DNA from: Methylophaga sp. UBA2689
GTDB taxonomy: Bacteria > Pseudomonadota > Gammaproteobacteria > Nitrosococcales > Methylophagaceae
Reading direction: 5' to 3'
DNA: 62,306 bases
Assembly: GCA_002354555.1 (NCBI GenBank)
Contig: DELT01000094.1
Coordinates: forward strand, 1-62,306
This document shows positions 29,292 through 38,324 of the stretch, piece after piece. Within the stretch, counting starts at the first letter, position 1; the number at the start of each line of letters is the position of its first letter. Position numbers and translations under genes: made by a program. Under the pieces are notes generated by a model. That model did no database searches and was not told where the DNA came from. It saw only the letters and a list, made by a program, of their open reading frames with translations.

Positions 29292-30638
29292 TTATTCCGT
29301 ATCAGCTTCCTGATTGGCTACAGTAATCGCTTCTTCACGTTGTTCGATAGCCATGGTTTCCAACAGTTTACCCATTGATTGCATCAGCCAGTAACAGGCG
29401 TAGATCCGGTCATAATAGACTTCGGTATATTCAATACCGGCGCTAAGCAATTCATTCTCAGTATCTAATAAATCAACTAAGGTGCGTTGACCCACGCGAA
29501 ACTGAGACGCATAAGCTTCACGGGTTTTTTCGGCAGCTTCAACACGTTGCTTTAAGCCGGGTAAACGATTGTTAGCATTTTCCAATGCATTCCAGGCCAG
29601 GCGAACCTCCAGCGCAATTTCCCGTTTTGCCCGATTAATCAGCTCTTTTTGCTGTTCACTCAAATGTTCAATCTGTTCCACGCGGGCCATGTCTGCGCCG
29701 CCATTCAGCAGGTTATATTGCAGGCGAAACATCGCATAAAGGCCTTTATCATGGCCAGACAAACCATCAATGTTATTGTCGGCTGATGCACCCAAATCCA
29801 GATCTATACGAGGATGAAACGCAGATTTAGCCGCATTTTCCTGAGCCAGAGAGGCTTCATGATCGGCCAGTGCGCTGCGTAGCATTGGATGCTGGTAGTA
29901 GGCAATGTTTATCGCATCATCCAGCGTGGCAGGTGCTTTGTCGCAGCAATCATCACCTGGATTACTGATATCTTCCGGCATGATGCCAACAACCCGCTGA
30001 AAGTTGGTTCGGGCATCTTCGATATTGCCAAGTTGTGATTCGAGATTTGACTGTGCCAGAGATAAACGTGCCTGGGCCTGTTCAACATCGGCCTGACGGC
30101 CTACCCCGCTCTCGGCTCGTTGCTGGATCTGAGAAAAAATCGTTTCATGCGATTGCAGATTGGTTTGAGTCAGTTCCAAAAGATCCTGACGACGCAGAAC
30201 ATCAAGATAGGCTTCGATTGCCTGCAAGCTGGTGCGTTCAGAAATATCCGTTACGGCATACCCGGCAGAGTCGGCAGCTGCGGAGGTACGATCAACCTCA
30301 CTTTTGGTATAAAAGCCGTCATATAACATTTGTTTTGCGGTAATGCTGGCCTCGCCTCTCGTCAGCGTCTCGCTGTCGGGGCGTGTCGCAGGATTCTTGG
30401 TATATTCCCGACCATATCCCAAATTCAGGTCAACTTTGGGAGCATAACCTGCACGCGCCTGATCAATCGTTTTATCCACACTCAACCGGCGGTATGCTTC
30501 GGCCAGAACTTCAGGATTGCTTTGAATGGTCTGTTCGACGGCCTGAACCAGCGTCTGCGCGAGGATTGTCGGAGAAAAGGCCGTTACACCCGTCAACAAA
30601 GTGGTGCTTAGCGCGAGTACTTTAATTTTTTTGTTCAT
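29292..30638 (-). CDS. TolC-family outer-membrane protein (type I secretion)
   Basis: A 448-residue outer membrane channel of the type I secretion TolC family. After a signal peptide (residues 1-28) comes TLVQAVEQTIQSNPEVLAEAYRR, then AGYAPKVDLNLGYG, both typical of this branch; two long coiled-coil repeats follow, with FRVGQRTLVDLLDTENELLSA near the end. It is the third gene of a FecR-OmpA-TolC operon, 15 bp after the OmpA gene. The ABC transporter and adaptor expected for type I export are not in the window. Confidence 0.9.
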   Translation of the reverse strand: MNKKIKVLALSTTLLTGVTAFSPTILAQTLVQAVEQTIQSNPEVLAEAYRRLSVDKTIDQARAGYAPKVDLNLGYGREYTKNPATRPDSETLTRGEASITAKQMLYDGFYTKSEVDRTSAAADSAGYAVTDISERTSLQAIEAYLDVLRRQDLLELTQTNLQSHETIFSQIQQRAESGVGRQADVEQAQARLSLAQSNLESQLGNIEDARTNFQRVVGIMPEDISNPGDDCCDKAPATLDDAINIAYYQHPMLRSALADHEASLAQENAAKSAFHPRIDLDLGASADNNIDGLSGHDKGLYAMFRLQYNLLNGGADMARVEQIEHLSEQQKELINRAKREIALEVRLAWNALENANNRLPGLKQRVEAAEKTREAYASQFRVGQRTLVDLLDTENELLSAGIEYTEVYYDRIYACYWLMQSMGKLLETMAIEQREEAITVANQEADTE

Positions 30639-30653
30639 CTATCCAACACTCCA

Positions 30654-31220
30654 TCAGCGAACGTCTATTTCAACACGTCGATTTCTTGCTTCAGCAACTT
30701 CATCGGCAGTATCAATTAACAGCTCCGATTCGCCCATACCCTTGGTTGTAATGATATTTTCCGGAATGCCACGCCGTATAAGTTCCTGACGAACCCTCTC
30801 TGCGCGGCGTTCTGACAAACCAATATTATATTGTTCAGACCCCATAGTATCAGTATGTCCGATCACAATCGCTTCAGCAATTTGTCTGGCTTTTATTTCA
30901 TCAAATACTTTTTGAGCCGCTGCTTCTGATTCTGCTGTAAACGTACTGGTGTCAAAGATGAAATAGAGACGGGCGCGATATGGTTCTGCAGGTAAAGCGG
31001 CTATCGCAGGCTCCATTTCGGGATCTGCCTCTACCGGTTTGGCACAAAACGCTGATTCGCCCTCAGCCAGCACCAAAGGCGCTTCAATCTCTTCTCGCAT
31101 TTCGGAAGTAGGCGTTTCCGGACCAAACGAATTGACAGCACTGCTGTAACCGCTACATCCGGTGATTAATACGGAAAGTAACAAAAAAGATAAAATTCGA
31201 AATATATGTGTCAGCATCAT
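30654..31220 (-). CDS. OmpA-domain lipoprotein
   Basis: A 188-residue protein with a lipoprotein signal (lipobox LITGC, Cys22) and a C-terminal OmpA peptidoglycan-binding domain (about 80-188): VIGHTDTMGSEQYNIGLSERRAERVRQ and VEIDVR at the end, including the Asp and Arg that contact diaminopimelate. It should anchor the outer membrane to peptidoglycan. The start overlaps the FecR-domain gene by four bases, so the two are coupled. Confidence 0.87.
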   Translation of the reverse strand: MMLTHIFRILSFLLLSVLITGCSGYSSAVNSFGPETPTSEMREEIEAPLVLAEGESAFCAKPVEADPEMEPAIAALPAEPYRARLYFIFDTSTFTAESEAAAQKVFDEIKARQIAEAIVIGHTDTMGSEQYNIGLSERRAERVRQELIRRGIPENIITTKGMGESELLIDTADEVAEARNRRVEIDVR

Positions 31221-31678
31221 GGCGCTTCTTTAGTAAGTGGTTCGACTTTTACTGATAATGTTGAGCATGAAACCGTCAGCGTCGTCGTTGGTGTATGGAC
31301 TTTTACTGCATCCAGTCTTTTGGCTGTCAATTGGCCACCAACTAATGCCAGTGTTCCATTAACAATAGATAAATCTGCCTGTCCTTGTTGTGACTGGTTA
31401 TCAAAATGATAACTGTCAATCGAAAAACGGGTGTTGGGGCCAGCACCGATACGGGTATTGTCGTTAAACAAAATTCCTACACTGCTATTGCTATCGGTGT
31501 GTAATGCATCATCAATGAAGACTTCATCTCCCAAGCCAACTTTAACAAATTCACCAGCACGACTTAATTGCACATCACCCAGCAGTGTCTTTACTACACC
31601 CACACTTTGAGCATAGCCTGTCGAGCTAAAAAGCAGGGTAAATGATAATAAAGCTAAAACTATTTTTTTAGGCACCAT
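31217..31678 (-). CDS. Exported FecR-domain protein
   Basis: About 153 residues: signal peptide (KKIVLALLSFTLLFSSTGYAQ) followed by a FecR-type domain (VGVVKTLLGDVQLSR, LGDEVFIDDALHTDSNSSVG and ILFNDNTRIGAGPNTRFSID), the fold also found in iron-signalling FecR and in cell-surface FecR-domain proteins of type I secretion loci. Because it is exported and not membrane-spanning, it is not a classical anti-sigma factor. The ATG at 31678 gives a clean signal peptide; ATG 31693 or a longer frame to 31741 is possible and no strong ribosome site decides it. First gene of the operon with OmpA and TolC genes. Confidence 0.8.
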   Translation of the reverse strand: MVPKKIVLALLSFTLLFSSTGYAQSVGVVKTLLGDVQLSRAGEFVKVGLGDEVFIDDALHTDSNSSVGILFNDNTRIGAGPNTRFSIDSYHFDNQSQQGQADLSIVNGTLALVGGQLTAKRLDAVKVHTPTTTLTVSCSTLSVKVEPLTKEAP

Positions 31679-32114
31679 ATCTCTCAGAACCATCCATTGG
31701 TCGCAGCTGGTATCACGCAGTTTAACGTTTGTTTTAAACACTATAAAAGGCTAGATTGCTCTAGTCAGATCCATGTTTTATTCAAAAGCTTCCGCCAACA
31801 CAATGTGAACTCTGTCACATTTTTTTCGAGATGACTATATTTAATAGAAAAAAAGCTTATGAATTCAATTTCTTCAAACCAAATAAAGCGGACATCAGTT
31901 AATAATCGTTTCTTTTGGATTGACTGTTAACCACATTATCGGCATAAATAGCATCTGGGTGAAGAAAAAATACAATAACAAAATGTAGCTTCAAACAGAG
32001 TAGGCGGTTTAATTGACGGTAAAAATTTACCCGGCAATTAGGTCAGCTTGCTCTGGTCTTAAAGATTGGGTTTCCCCTAATTGTTTTTACACATTAATTT
32101 TTCAAGGAATTAAC
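31679..32114. other. Divergent intergenic region between the FecR operon and ecn
   Basis: About 430 bp, AT-rich, containing the upstream region of the FecR-domain gene and of the entericidin gene. I see runs of A and T and no convincing gene, tRNA or terminator in it; an open frame from 32013 is only an upstream extension of the entericidin frame. Confidence 0.5.
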
Positions 32115-32255
32115 ATGAAAATTACAGCTGTATTTTTATCTTTATTTTTTATCTTTGGACTAGCGGCTTGCAATACGATTGAAGGTGCTGGTAAAGATGT
32201 AGAGGCTGCTGGTAGTGCAGTCGAAGAATCTGCAAAAGAAAATAAAAACTACTAG
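32115..32255 (+). CDS. Entericidin A/B-family lipopeptide
   Basis: A 46-residue lipoprotein: MKITAVFLSLFFIFGLAAC signal with lipobox LAAC, then the entericidin signature NTIEGAGKDVEAAGSAVEE. Entericidins are small antidote/toxin membrane lipoproteins induced in stationary phase. The ATG follows an AAGGAATT site, and a terminator follows the gene. A single copy is present, without the tandem EcnA/EcnB pair of enterobacteria. Confidence 0.88.
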   Translation: MKITAVFLSLFFIFGLAACNTIEGAGKDVEAAGSAVEESAKENKNY

Positions 32256-32297
32256 TATTACGTGCTTTTTAACTAATCTACTTAGTTAAGTTAAATG

Positions 32298-32339
32298 AAA
32301 AAAGCCCTGCTGAACTTTATGTAAGCAGGGCTTTTTATT
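32298..32339. terminator. Terminator between ecn and pmp3-like gene
   Basis: A 13-bp perfect stem (AAAAAGCCCTGCT, 32299-32311, with 32324-32336) around a 12-nt loop and flanked by A and T tracts, serving both convergent genes. Confidence 0.85.
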
Positions 32340-32349
32340 TGCGCGATTT

Positions 32350-32523
32350 TTAATGTTTCAAAATCACATATAAAGCATGAATAATGCCGGGAATGAATCC
32401 GAGCAATGTCAGCAAAATACTTAACCAAAAATGTCCTTTAAAACCAACTTCCAGGAACACCCCTAAAGGTGGCAGTAAAATAGCGAACAGAATTTTGATT
32501 GGATCGGTCGCGGTAAAAGCCAT
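32350..32523 (-). CDS. YqaE/Pmp3-family membrane protein
   Basis: A 57-residue protein with two membrane helices of the Pmp3/YqaE stress family: KILFAILLPPLGVFLEVGF and LLTLLGFIPGIIHALYVI, the two invariant LPPLGVFL and GxIPGIIHA motifs. Members affect membrane potential and salt tolerance. The ATG at 32523 is six bases after AAGGAA, so it is preferred over upstream Met codons. Confidence 0.9.
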   Translation of the reverse strand: MAFTATDPIKILFAILLPPLGVFLEVGFKGHFWLSILLTLLGFIPGIIHALYVILKH

Positions 32524-32603
32524 ATTCATTTCCTTTGTTTTGCTTCGTAGATTTATTCCACTGAGATCAATTATAGACACACTTCATTAATCCACATTAA
32601 CCT

Positions 32604-33218
32604 GTGTTTAATCAAAACCTGGACATTACATCGTTGGCTAAAGATCGACACAATATTGCCCTTTTTTATCAGACTGAAATCGATAAGGATAATCTCTTGG
32701 ATAAACCGGAAGATAATCAAAAACCTTCACTTGATGATGAAACACTCGAACTGGCACAACAACTGTTTGAGCTTGCACGACAAGGTAATACTGAAGCACT
32801 GGAAAAACCACTGGAACTGGGATTGGCACCGAATATTCGAGACAGTAATGGCAACAGTCTGTTAATGCTGGCAACCTATAATGGTCACGCAGCGATGACT
32901 CGACTTTTACTGCAACATGGCGCGGATCCTGAACTCGCGAATTTACGCCACCAAACACCACTGGCGGGAGTGGCTTTTAAAGGTTATGTAGATATCGCTC
33001 AAATACTGATAGAACATGGTGCCGATGTTAATGCCACCACTCCTGATGGAAAAACACCACTGATGTATGCGGCTATGTTTAACCAAACAGCAATCATGGA
33101 GTTATTACTGTCTCATGGTGCTAATGCTGATTTACAGTCAGCCGATGGCATGACGGCAATGAGTCTGGCGCAATCAATGAATGCTCAGGACAGTATTCGA
33201 CTATTGTCCAATCGTTAG
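32604..33218 (+). CDS. Ankyrin-repeat protein
   Basis: A 204-residue cytoplasmic protein. The first 55 residues are polar; then come about four ankyrin repeats (GNSLLMLATYNGHAAMTRL, QTPLAGVAFKGYVDIAQIL, KTPLMYAAMFNQTAIMELL and a degenerate fourth), each ending in LLxHGADxx. These act as protein-binding scaffolds. The start is uncertain: GTG 32604 opens the frame and no better ATG is available before the first repeat. Confidence 0.8.
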   Translation: MFNQNLDITSLAKDRHNIALFYQTEIDKDNLLDKPEDNQKPSLDDETLELAQQLFELARQGNTEALEKPLELGLAPNIRDSNGNSLLMLATYNGHAAMTRLLLQHGADPELANLRHQTPLAGVAFKGYVDIAQILIEHGADVNATTPDGKTPLMYAAMFNQTAIMELLLSHGANADLQSADGMTAMSLAQSMNAQDSIRLLSNR

Positions 33219-33408
33219 CCCTTGCACGTTCGCATACACATAACTTTTTCTTATACGCTTCATAAAAACATCTAACTTCTTTTTATCAAAAAAATATGCC
33301 TAAACTGCCTATGGTTTTTATTCAGGCAAGGTCGATGCTGGCTTAAATCTGTTTCAGCTCCAGCCCTGCTTCAAAACCCACTGATTTACAAGATAAAAAG
33401 GTAGGCTT

Positions 33409-34479
33409 ATGGCGTTAATATCAATGCGACAACTGCTGGATTATGCTGCTGAACAACAGTTCGCGATTCCGGCTTTCAATGTCAGCAATATGGAACAGGT
33501 TCAGGCTATCATGCAGGCAGCTGATGCCGTCGATAGCCCTGTTATTCTGCAGGGATCGGCCGGTTCCCGCTCCTATGCCGGTGAACCCTTTCTTCGCCAT
33601 CTGATTCTGGCTGCGATAGAACAATATCCACATTTGCCTGTTGTGATGCATCAGGATCACGGAGCCGAGCCTGCGGTCTGTGCACGTTCAATCCAATCCG
33701 GCTTTAGCTCAGTGATGATGGATGGTTCACTGATGAGTGATATGAAAACACCTTCGTCTTTTGATTATAACGTTGACGTTACCCGGAGAGTGGTTGAAAT
33801 GGCCCATGCCTGTGGTGTTTCTGTAGAAGGCGAACTTGGCTGTCTGGGCTCCCTGGAAACCGGCATGATGGGTGAAGAAGACGGCCACGGTTCCGATGAA
33901 AAACTGGATCATAGTCAGCTGTTGACGGATCCAGATGAAGCGGTTGAATTCATCAAACAGACCCATGTCGACGCCCTTGCAGTAGCCATCGGTACCAGCC
34001 ATGGCGCCTATAAATTCAGCAAGCCACCGACTGCTGATGTGTTAGCCATCAGTCATCTGCAAAAGCTGCAACAACGTCTGCCAAATACCCATTTTGTAAT
34101 GCATGGCTCCAGTTCAGTCCCGCAGGACTGGCTGCAAATCATTAATAATTATGGTGGCGATATTGCTCAAACCTATGGTGTGCCGGTTGACGAGATCGTC
34201 TCCGGTATTAAATTTGGCGTACGCAAAGTCAATATTGATACCGATTTACGTATGGCTACCACTGGTGCAATTCGACAGTATCTGGGCCAGCCGGAACATG
34301 CCAGCGATTTTGACCCCCGTAAATTCTATAAAGCTGCTACCACCGCAATGCAGGCTATTTGCCAATCCCGCTATGAAGCTTTCGGCAGTGCCGGGCATGC
34401 CAGCAAAATCAAATTGATTTCACTGGAAAAAATGGTCAAACGTTATGCCTCCGGAGAACTTTCCCCCAAAGGTATCTGA
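33409..34479 (+). CDS. fba: Class II fructose-bisphosphate aldolase
   Basis: A 356-residue zinc-dependent aldolase that interconverts fructose-1,6-bisphosphate with glyceraldehyde-3-phosphate and dihydroxyacetone phosphate. Motifs: [11 protein letters not shown] (catalytic Asp and zinc His), [25 protein letters not shown] (zinc His), [10 protein letters not shown] (third zinc His) and [13 protein letters not shown]. It matches the subtype found in Calvin-cycle operons. It is first of the fba-fbp-tpiA group, which can serve the ribulose monophosphate cycle of methylotrophs or gluconeogenesis. ATG follows AAGGTAGGCTT. Confidence 0.95.
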   Translation: MALISMRQLLDYAAEQQFAIPAFNVSNMEQVQAIMQAADAVDSPVILQGSAGSRSYAGEPFLRHLILAAIEQYPHLPVVMHQDHGAEPAVCARSIQSGFSSVMMDGSLMSDMKTPSSFDYNVDVTRRVVEMAHACGVSVEGELGCLGSLETGMMGEEDGHGSDEKLDHSQLLTDPDEAVEFIKQTHVDALAVAIGTSHGAYKFSKPPTADVLAISHLQKLQQRLPNTHFVMHGSSSVPQDWLQIINNYGGDIAQTYGVPVDEIVSGIKFGVRKVNIDTDLRMATTGAIRQYLGQPEHASDFDPRKFYKAATTAMQAICQSRYEAFGSAGHASKIKLISLEKMVKRYASGELSPKGI

Positions 34480-34559
34480 TTTCTCTCCGTAACAAATCTC
34501 TGCCTTTTTTCTTTGGCATTGGCAGTAAATGGCGTAACCGTTTTTTAAGGATAACAACC

Positions 34560-35564
34560 ATGAAGCCACATATCAGCTTGACCCAATTTATTATTGAGCA
34601 ACAACGCAGCATTCCCAACGCATCTGGCGATTTCACCATGCTACTGAGTGATATTGCCAGTGCTTGCAAGCGTATTGCACATGCCGTCAGTCGTGGTGCG
34701 ATGACTGGTCAGCTTGGCAGTGCCGAGAGTGAAAATGTGCAAGGTGAAACTCAAAAACAGTTAGATATTATTACCAATGACATCATGATTGATGCGCTGG
34801 AGTGGACAGGCCACCTGAGTGGTATGGTCTCTGAAGAAATTGATGAGCCGATTGCCATACCAGAGCACTTCCCCAAGGGAAAATATCTCGCTCTGTTTGA
34901 CCCGTTGGATGGATCTTCCAATATCGATATCAACCTGACCGTGGGTACTATCTTTTCAATATTAAAGGGTCGCCAAGGCTGTAATGCCAGCCTGGAAGAT
35001 TTTCTGCAATCAGGCAGTCAGCAGGTTTGTGCGGGTTTTGTTTTATATGGTCCTTCAACCCTGATGATTCTTACTACCGGACATGGCGTTAATGGCTTTA
35101 CGCTGGATCCGGATATCGGGGAATTCGTGCTGACCCATCGCAATATGAGCATTCCCGAAGATTCGCAGGAGTTTGCCATCAACATGTCCAATCAGCGTTT
35201 CTGGGAAGCCCCTGTGCAACGTTACATTGATGAATGCATGCAAGGCCGGCAAGGTCCCCGCGGTAAGGATTTTAATATGCGCTGGGTCGCATCCATGGTC
35301 GCCGAGGCTTATCGAATTCTGACCCGTGGCGGTATCTTTCTTTACCCACTTGATCAGCGTGAGCCTGACAAAGGCGGCAAATTGCGGTTGATGTACGAAG
35401 CCAATCCTATTGGCTTTATTATTGAGCAGGCCGGAGGTCTTTGCTCAACGGGTCGACAACGCATTATGGATATTCAGCCTGAGAGTATTCATCAACGTGT
35501 ACCGGTCATTTTCGGCTCAAAAAATGAAGTTGAACGGGTGATTGATTACCATCAGCAAGCGTAA
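34560..35564 (+). CDS. fbp: Class I fructose-1,6-bisphosphatase
   Basis: A 334-residue Mg-dependent phosphatase that makes fructose-6-phosphate. Typical motifs are MVSEEIDEP (metal-binding Glu pair), [21 protein letters not shown] (the Asp-Pro-Leu-Asp-Gly metal site), and the later [22 protein letters not shown] and [20 protein letters not shown]. Full length. The ATG follows AAGGATAACAACC. It lies 80 bp after fba and 44 bp before tpiA, a probable operon. Confidence 0.96.
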   Translation: MKPHISLTQFIIEQQRSIPNASGDFTMLLSDIASACKRIAHAVSRGAMTGQLGSAESENVQGETQKQLDIITNDIMIDALEWTGHLSGMVSEEIDEPIAIPEHFPKGKYLALFDPLDGSSNIDINLTVGTIFSILKGRQGCNASLEDFLQSGSQQVCAGFVLYGPSTLMILTTGHGVNGFTLDPDIGEFVLTHRNMSIPEDSQEFAINMSNQRFWEAPVQRYIDECMQGRQGPRGKDFNMRWVASMVAEAYRILTRGGIFLYPLDQREPDKGGKLRLMYEANPIGFIIEQAGGLCSTGRQRIMDIQPESIHQRVPVIFGSKNEVERVIDYHQQA

Positions 35565-35608
35565 ACAAATCCATTGTCCGAAACCGTTTTATCTAAGGTG
35601 TAAACATT

Positions 35609-36484
35609 ATGCGTAAACCATTAGTGGCCGGAAATTGGAAAATGAACAATCCAACCGAAAGCCCACGAACATTACTCCAGAATATTTTACACAGCGCCCA
35701 TATGCTCGACAGCATTCTGTCCAGCAGTGAGAACGCTTTACCAATAGATATCGCTCTGTTTCCGCCATCGGTGTATCTCAGAGAGGCACAGGAAGTGCTG
35801 TCCGGTTCCAGGCTTCAATGGGGCACCCAAAATGTCTCTGCCTACGATGAAGGGCCTTATACCGGAGAGATTTCTGCTTCGATGATTAAAGGCTTCGGCT
35901 GTCACTACGTTTTAATAGGCCACTCAGAACGACGTTGCCTGTATGAAAAGCTGGAACTTGATCAATACGTTTTAGATCAGATTGTTGCTGAAAAATATGC
36001 CCAGGCAATCAACAATGATCTCACTCCAATTATCTGTATCGGTGAAACAGAAGATGATTACGAATCGGGGAAAACAGAGGAAGTGATTGCTCGCTTACTG
36101 GATATTTTAATTACCCATAAAGGCCCAAAAGCATTAGCCAATGTAGTTCTGGCCTATGAACCTGTATGGGCTATCGGCTCCGGCAAATCTGCCACTCCGG
36201 AATGGGCTCAGAATGTTCATAACTTTATGCGTCAGCGAATTGCCAAACATGACCAGGCCAGCAGTGAAACCGTACGAATCATTTATGGTGGTAGCGTCAA
36301 AGCCCATAATGCTGCAGCAATCTTCTGCCAGGCAGATGTTGACGGCGGTCTTATCGGTGGCGCCTCACTCGACGCCGAGGAGTTTATCCAAATCTGTTTT
36401 GCCGCGACTCAATCCTACACTTGCCAGCCTGGCCATATAAATATCCCACCAGGACTCGAATCTGGAATCAACAAAGGATTATGA
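35609..36484 (+). CDS. tpiA: Triosephosphate isomerase with tRNA-derived C-terminus
   Basis: A 291-residue TIM barrel, longer than the usual 250. The catalytic residues are all present: Asn9/Lys11 (AGNWKMN), His105 (LIGHSERR), Glu184 (AYEPVWAIG), loop 6 as SGKSATPE, and the phosphate loops IIYGGSV and LIGGASL. There is an insertion near 30-45. The last about 25 residues extend beyond the normal end; codons for residues 280-291 and the TGA lie in a segment (36445-36485) nearly identical to the tRNA fragment used as attachment site further right. The tail looks acquired by recombination. The core enzyme should be active. Confidence 0.94.
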   Translation: MRKPLVAGNWKMNNPTESPRTLLQNILHSAHMLDSILSSSENALPIDIALFPPSVYLREAQEVLSGSRLQWGTQNVSAYDEGPYTGEISASMIKGFGCHYVLIGHSERRCLYEKLELDQYVLDQIVAEKYAQAINNDLTPIICIGETEDDYESGKTEEVIARLLDILITHKGPKALANVVLAYEPVWAIGSGKSATPEWAQNVHNFMRQRIAKHDQASSETVRIIYGGSVKAHNAAAIFCQADVDGGLIGGASLDAEEFIQICFAATQSYTCQPGHINIPPGLESGINKGL

Positions 36485-36485
36485 G
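36445..36485 (-). repeat. Diverged tRNA fragment (old attachment-site remnant)
   Basis: Sixteen bases (CCCACCAGGACTCGAA) then, with four mismatches and a three-base insertion, on to GGATTATGAG: this matches the 3' part of the CAU tRNA (complement of T-arm, variable loop and anticodon stem). The same segment is perfectly repeated at 43374-43423 and 50196-50245. It overlaps the tpiA 3' end and supplies its stop codon. Confidence 0.8.
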
Positions 36486-36618
36486 CTTGAGAATAAAGCT
36501 TCATGAATCCTGTTTTAAGGTGGGTTTGTCCTGACTTCTTGTAATAAGTAATAGTGTCGTGTTCTATTATCACTCAAAATTTATGCACAATTAGTGTCCA
36601 TTAGTTTGACTCTTCACT

Positions 36619-37407
36619 CTATGGATTACAGTAAGTACAGTAGGTTGGGTTTCCATTTAATTTTTTAAGTTCTGACTCAATATAACCACATGATTTACAA
36701 CAGCTCACCAGCGCCTTGACTTCATTGGTAGGCTGACCGCATAGCTCACAAGTCGGTCCAAATTCTCTACCGTCAGGCCAAAAATCCATTTCAGCACAAT
36801 TCGGACATTTGCTTTGTAGCCGCTCAGCCAGGTTTAGTGCAGCCTTTTGAAGCATAATTTGTCTGAGTGGTGAGTTCATCGCTCTAAGATCTGGCTCTAG
36901 GTAAACGGGCCACTCGGTATAGGGGGGTTGATGAATAGTGATAACTTCTTTATCTGATAACCCCTTCAGAATTCCATCTGGGCACCTAAGCATCCATTTC
37001 TGCCTGTCAAAGCTCGACAATTTTTGTTTCAAATCATCGAATGATTCAGCTTTCACCCCCTTAAGTGGAGTTGGCCCCTCTGCTAATGCATACACTATCA
37101 CTTCAGGCTCTTTCTGATAAAGACAGATAATTTCCTGATTCCAGTTCATAAAGCCTGCCAAGGGACCACCACCAAAGCTACCTTCGCTACCTAACCCCAC
37201 GTTAAGACCAGTCAGTTCAACAGCTTTTTTTGCTTTGATTAGTGCACAGTCCTTGGGAGATAACTTTCTTTCTATTTCCCCAGAGAAAGTACCAAGCTCA
37301 TCGGTATCAAAAAAGTCGATTTCTACTAACTCGATACCAATATCGTAGAGAACCGGTGCCAGTTGTTGAGACTTCCGATGCTTGGTCAAGAGAGCTGCGT
37401 TTTTCAA
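36619..37407 (-). CDS. DUF6671-like zinc-ribbon protein
   Basis: A 262-residue soluble protein. The N-terminus ([20 protein letters not shown], then [14 protein letters not shown]) and [12 protein letters not shown] fit what I recall of DUF6671. The C-terminal 60 residues carry four CxxC pairs: KCPNC, TCELC, CCKSC and TYCTYC, two zinc ribbons. The start is a TTG overlapping the cysD stop (TTGA) and preceded by a strong AGGAGG, so translation is coupled. Its function is unknown; the context is sulfate-adenylyltransferase-like and inorganic-carbon-uptake genes. Confidence 0.7.
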   Translation of the reverse strand: MKNAALLTKHRKSQQLAPVLYDIGIELVEIDFFDTDELGTFSGEIERKLSPKDCALIKAKKAVELTGLNVGLGSEGSFGGGPLAGFMNWNQEIICLYQKEPEVIVYALAEGPTPLKGVKAESFDDLKQKLSSFDRQKWMLRCPDGILKGLSDKEVITIHQPPYTEWPVYLEPDLRAMNSPLRQIMLQKAALNLAERLQSKCPNCAEMDFWPDGREFGPTCELCGQPTNEVKALVSCCKSCGYIESELKKLNGNPTYCTYCNP

Positions 37408-38324
37408 AAATACCCCTCCTGTTTTTTTCTCTCCATCGAGTTAGCTTGGTCCTTATCCAGTAATCTGCCCTGCCGCTCACTGGTTCGAGAGTTCATCATT
37501 TCAATAATGATGTCTGCCACCGTTTCAGAATGACTTTCAACCGCCCCAGTCTGTGGATAGCAGCCCAGTGTTCTGAAGCGTATCCAGCGTTCTTCAATGC
37601 TGGCTTTTTCTGAATCGGTGAGATAAGACAATATCCGCTCATCATCGAGGCCCAGAATCTGCCCTGTTCCCTCATCCACCCATGAAAGTCTGGGTTTAGC
37701 AAAATAGAGCGGAACGATATCGATATTTTCTCTGAAGATATACATCCAGATATCCAGTTCAGTCCAGTTTGATAAGGGAAATACCCGCACCGTTTCCTTG
37801 GGGTTAATACGAGTGTTGTAGATGTTCCAGAGTTCGGGCCGCTGCGATTTCGGATCCCACCGATGCCCGGCACTTCGGATAGAAAAGATTCTTTCTTTGG
37901 CTCTTGAGCGCTCTTCGTCACGGCGAGCCCCACCCAATGCCGCATCAAAACCCTGTTTATCCACTGCTTGCTTGAGTGCTATTGTTTTCATCTGATCGTT
38001 ATAGATAACCGACCCTGACTCAATCGGATGGACGCCCTCGGCTAGTGCGGCTTCATTGATATGAACGATCAGATCCAGATCATGTTCTTTAACCAGTCGA
38101 TCACGGAAAGTCGCCATTTCGGCAAACTCCCAAGTCGTGTCAATATGCAACAGTTTGAATGGGACTTTACCCGGTGCAAATGCTTTGCGGGCAAGATGCA
38201 ACATTACGGTCGAATCCTTGCCGATTGAATAAAACATGCAGGGATTTTCAAAGCCAGCAGCGACTTCGCGCATGATATGAATGCTCTCGGCCTCTAATTG
38301 CTCAAGATGATTGAGTGTTTTCAT
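37404..38324 (-). CDS. cysD: Sulfate adenylyltransferase subunit 2 (orphan CysD)
   Basis: A 306-residue PP-loop ATP pyrophosphatase. It keeps the CysD pattern throughout: [18 protein letters not shown], the PP-loop [64 protein letters not shown] and the C-terminal [24 protein letters not shown]. CysD normally works with the GTPase CysN in making APS; no cysN is nearby. The ATG at 38324 overlaps the dabA stop (ATGA) and has GGAGG seven bases upstream. It sits in a coupled operon with the bicarbonate transporter, so its substrate could be something other than sulfate assimilation. Confidence 0.9.
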   Translation of the reverse strand: MKTLNHLEQLEAESIHIMREVAAGFENPCMFYSIGKDSTVMLHLARKAFAPGKVPFKLLHIDTTWEFAEMATFRDRLVKEHDLDLIVHINEAALAEGVHPIESGSVIYNDQMKTIALKQAVDKQGFDAALGGARRDEERSRAKERIFSIRSAGHRWDPKSQRPELWNIYNTRINPKETVRVFPLSNWTELDIWMYIFRENIDIVPLYFAKPRLSWVDEGTGQILGLDDERILSYLTDSEKASIEERWIRFRTLGCYPQTGAVESHSETVADIIIEMMNSRTSERQGRLLDKDQANSMERKKQEGYF

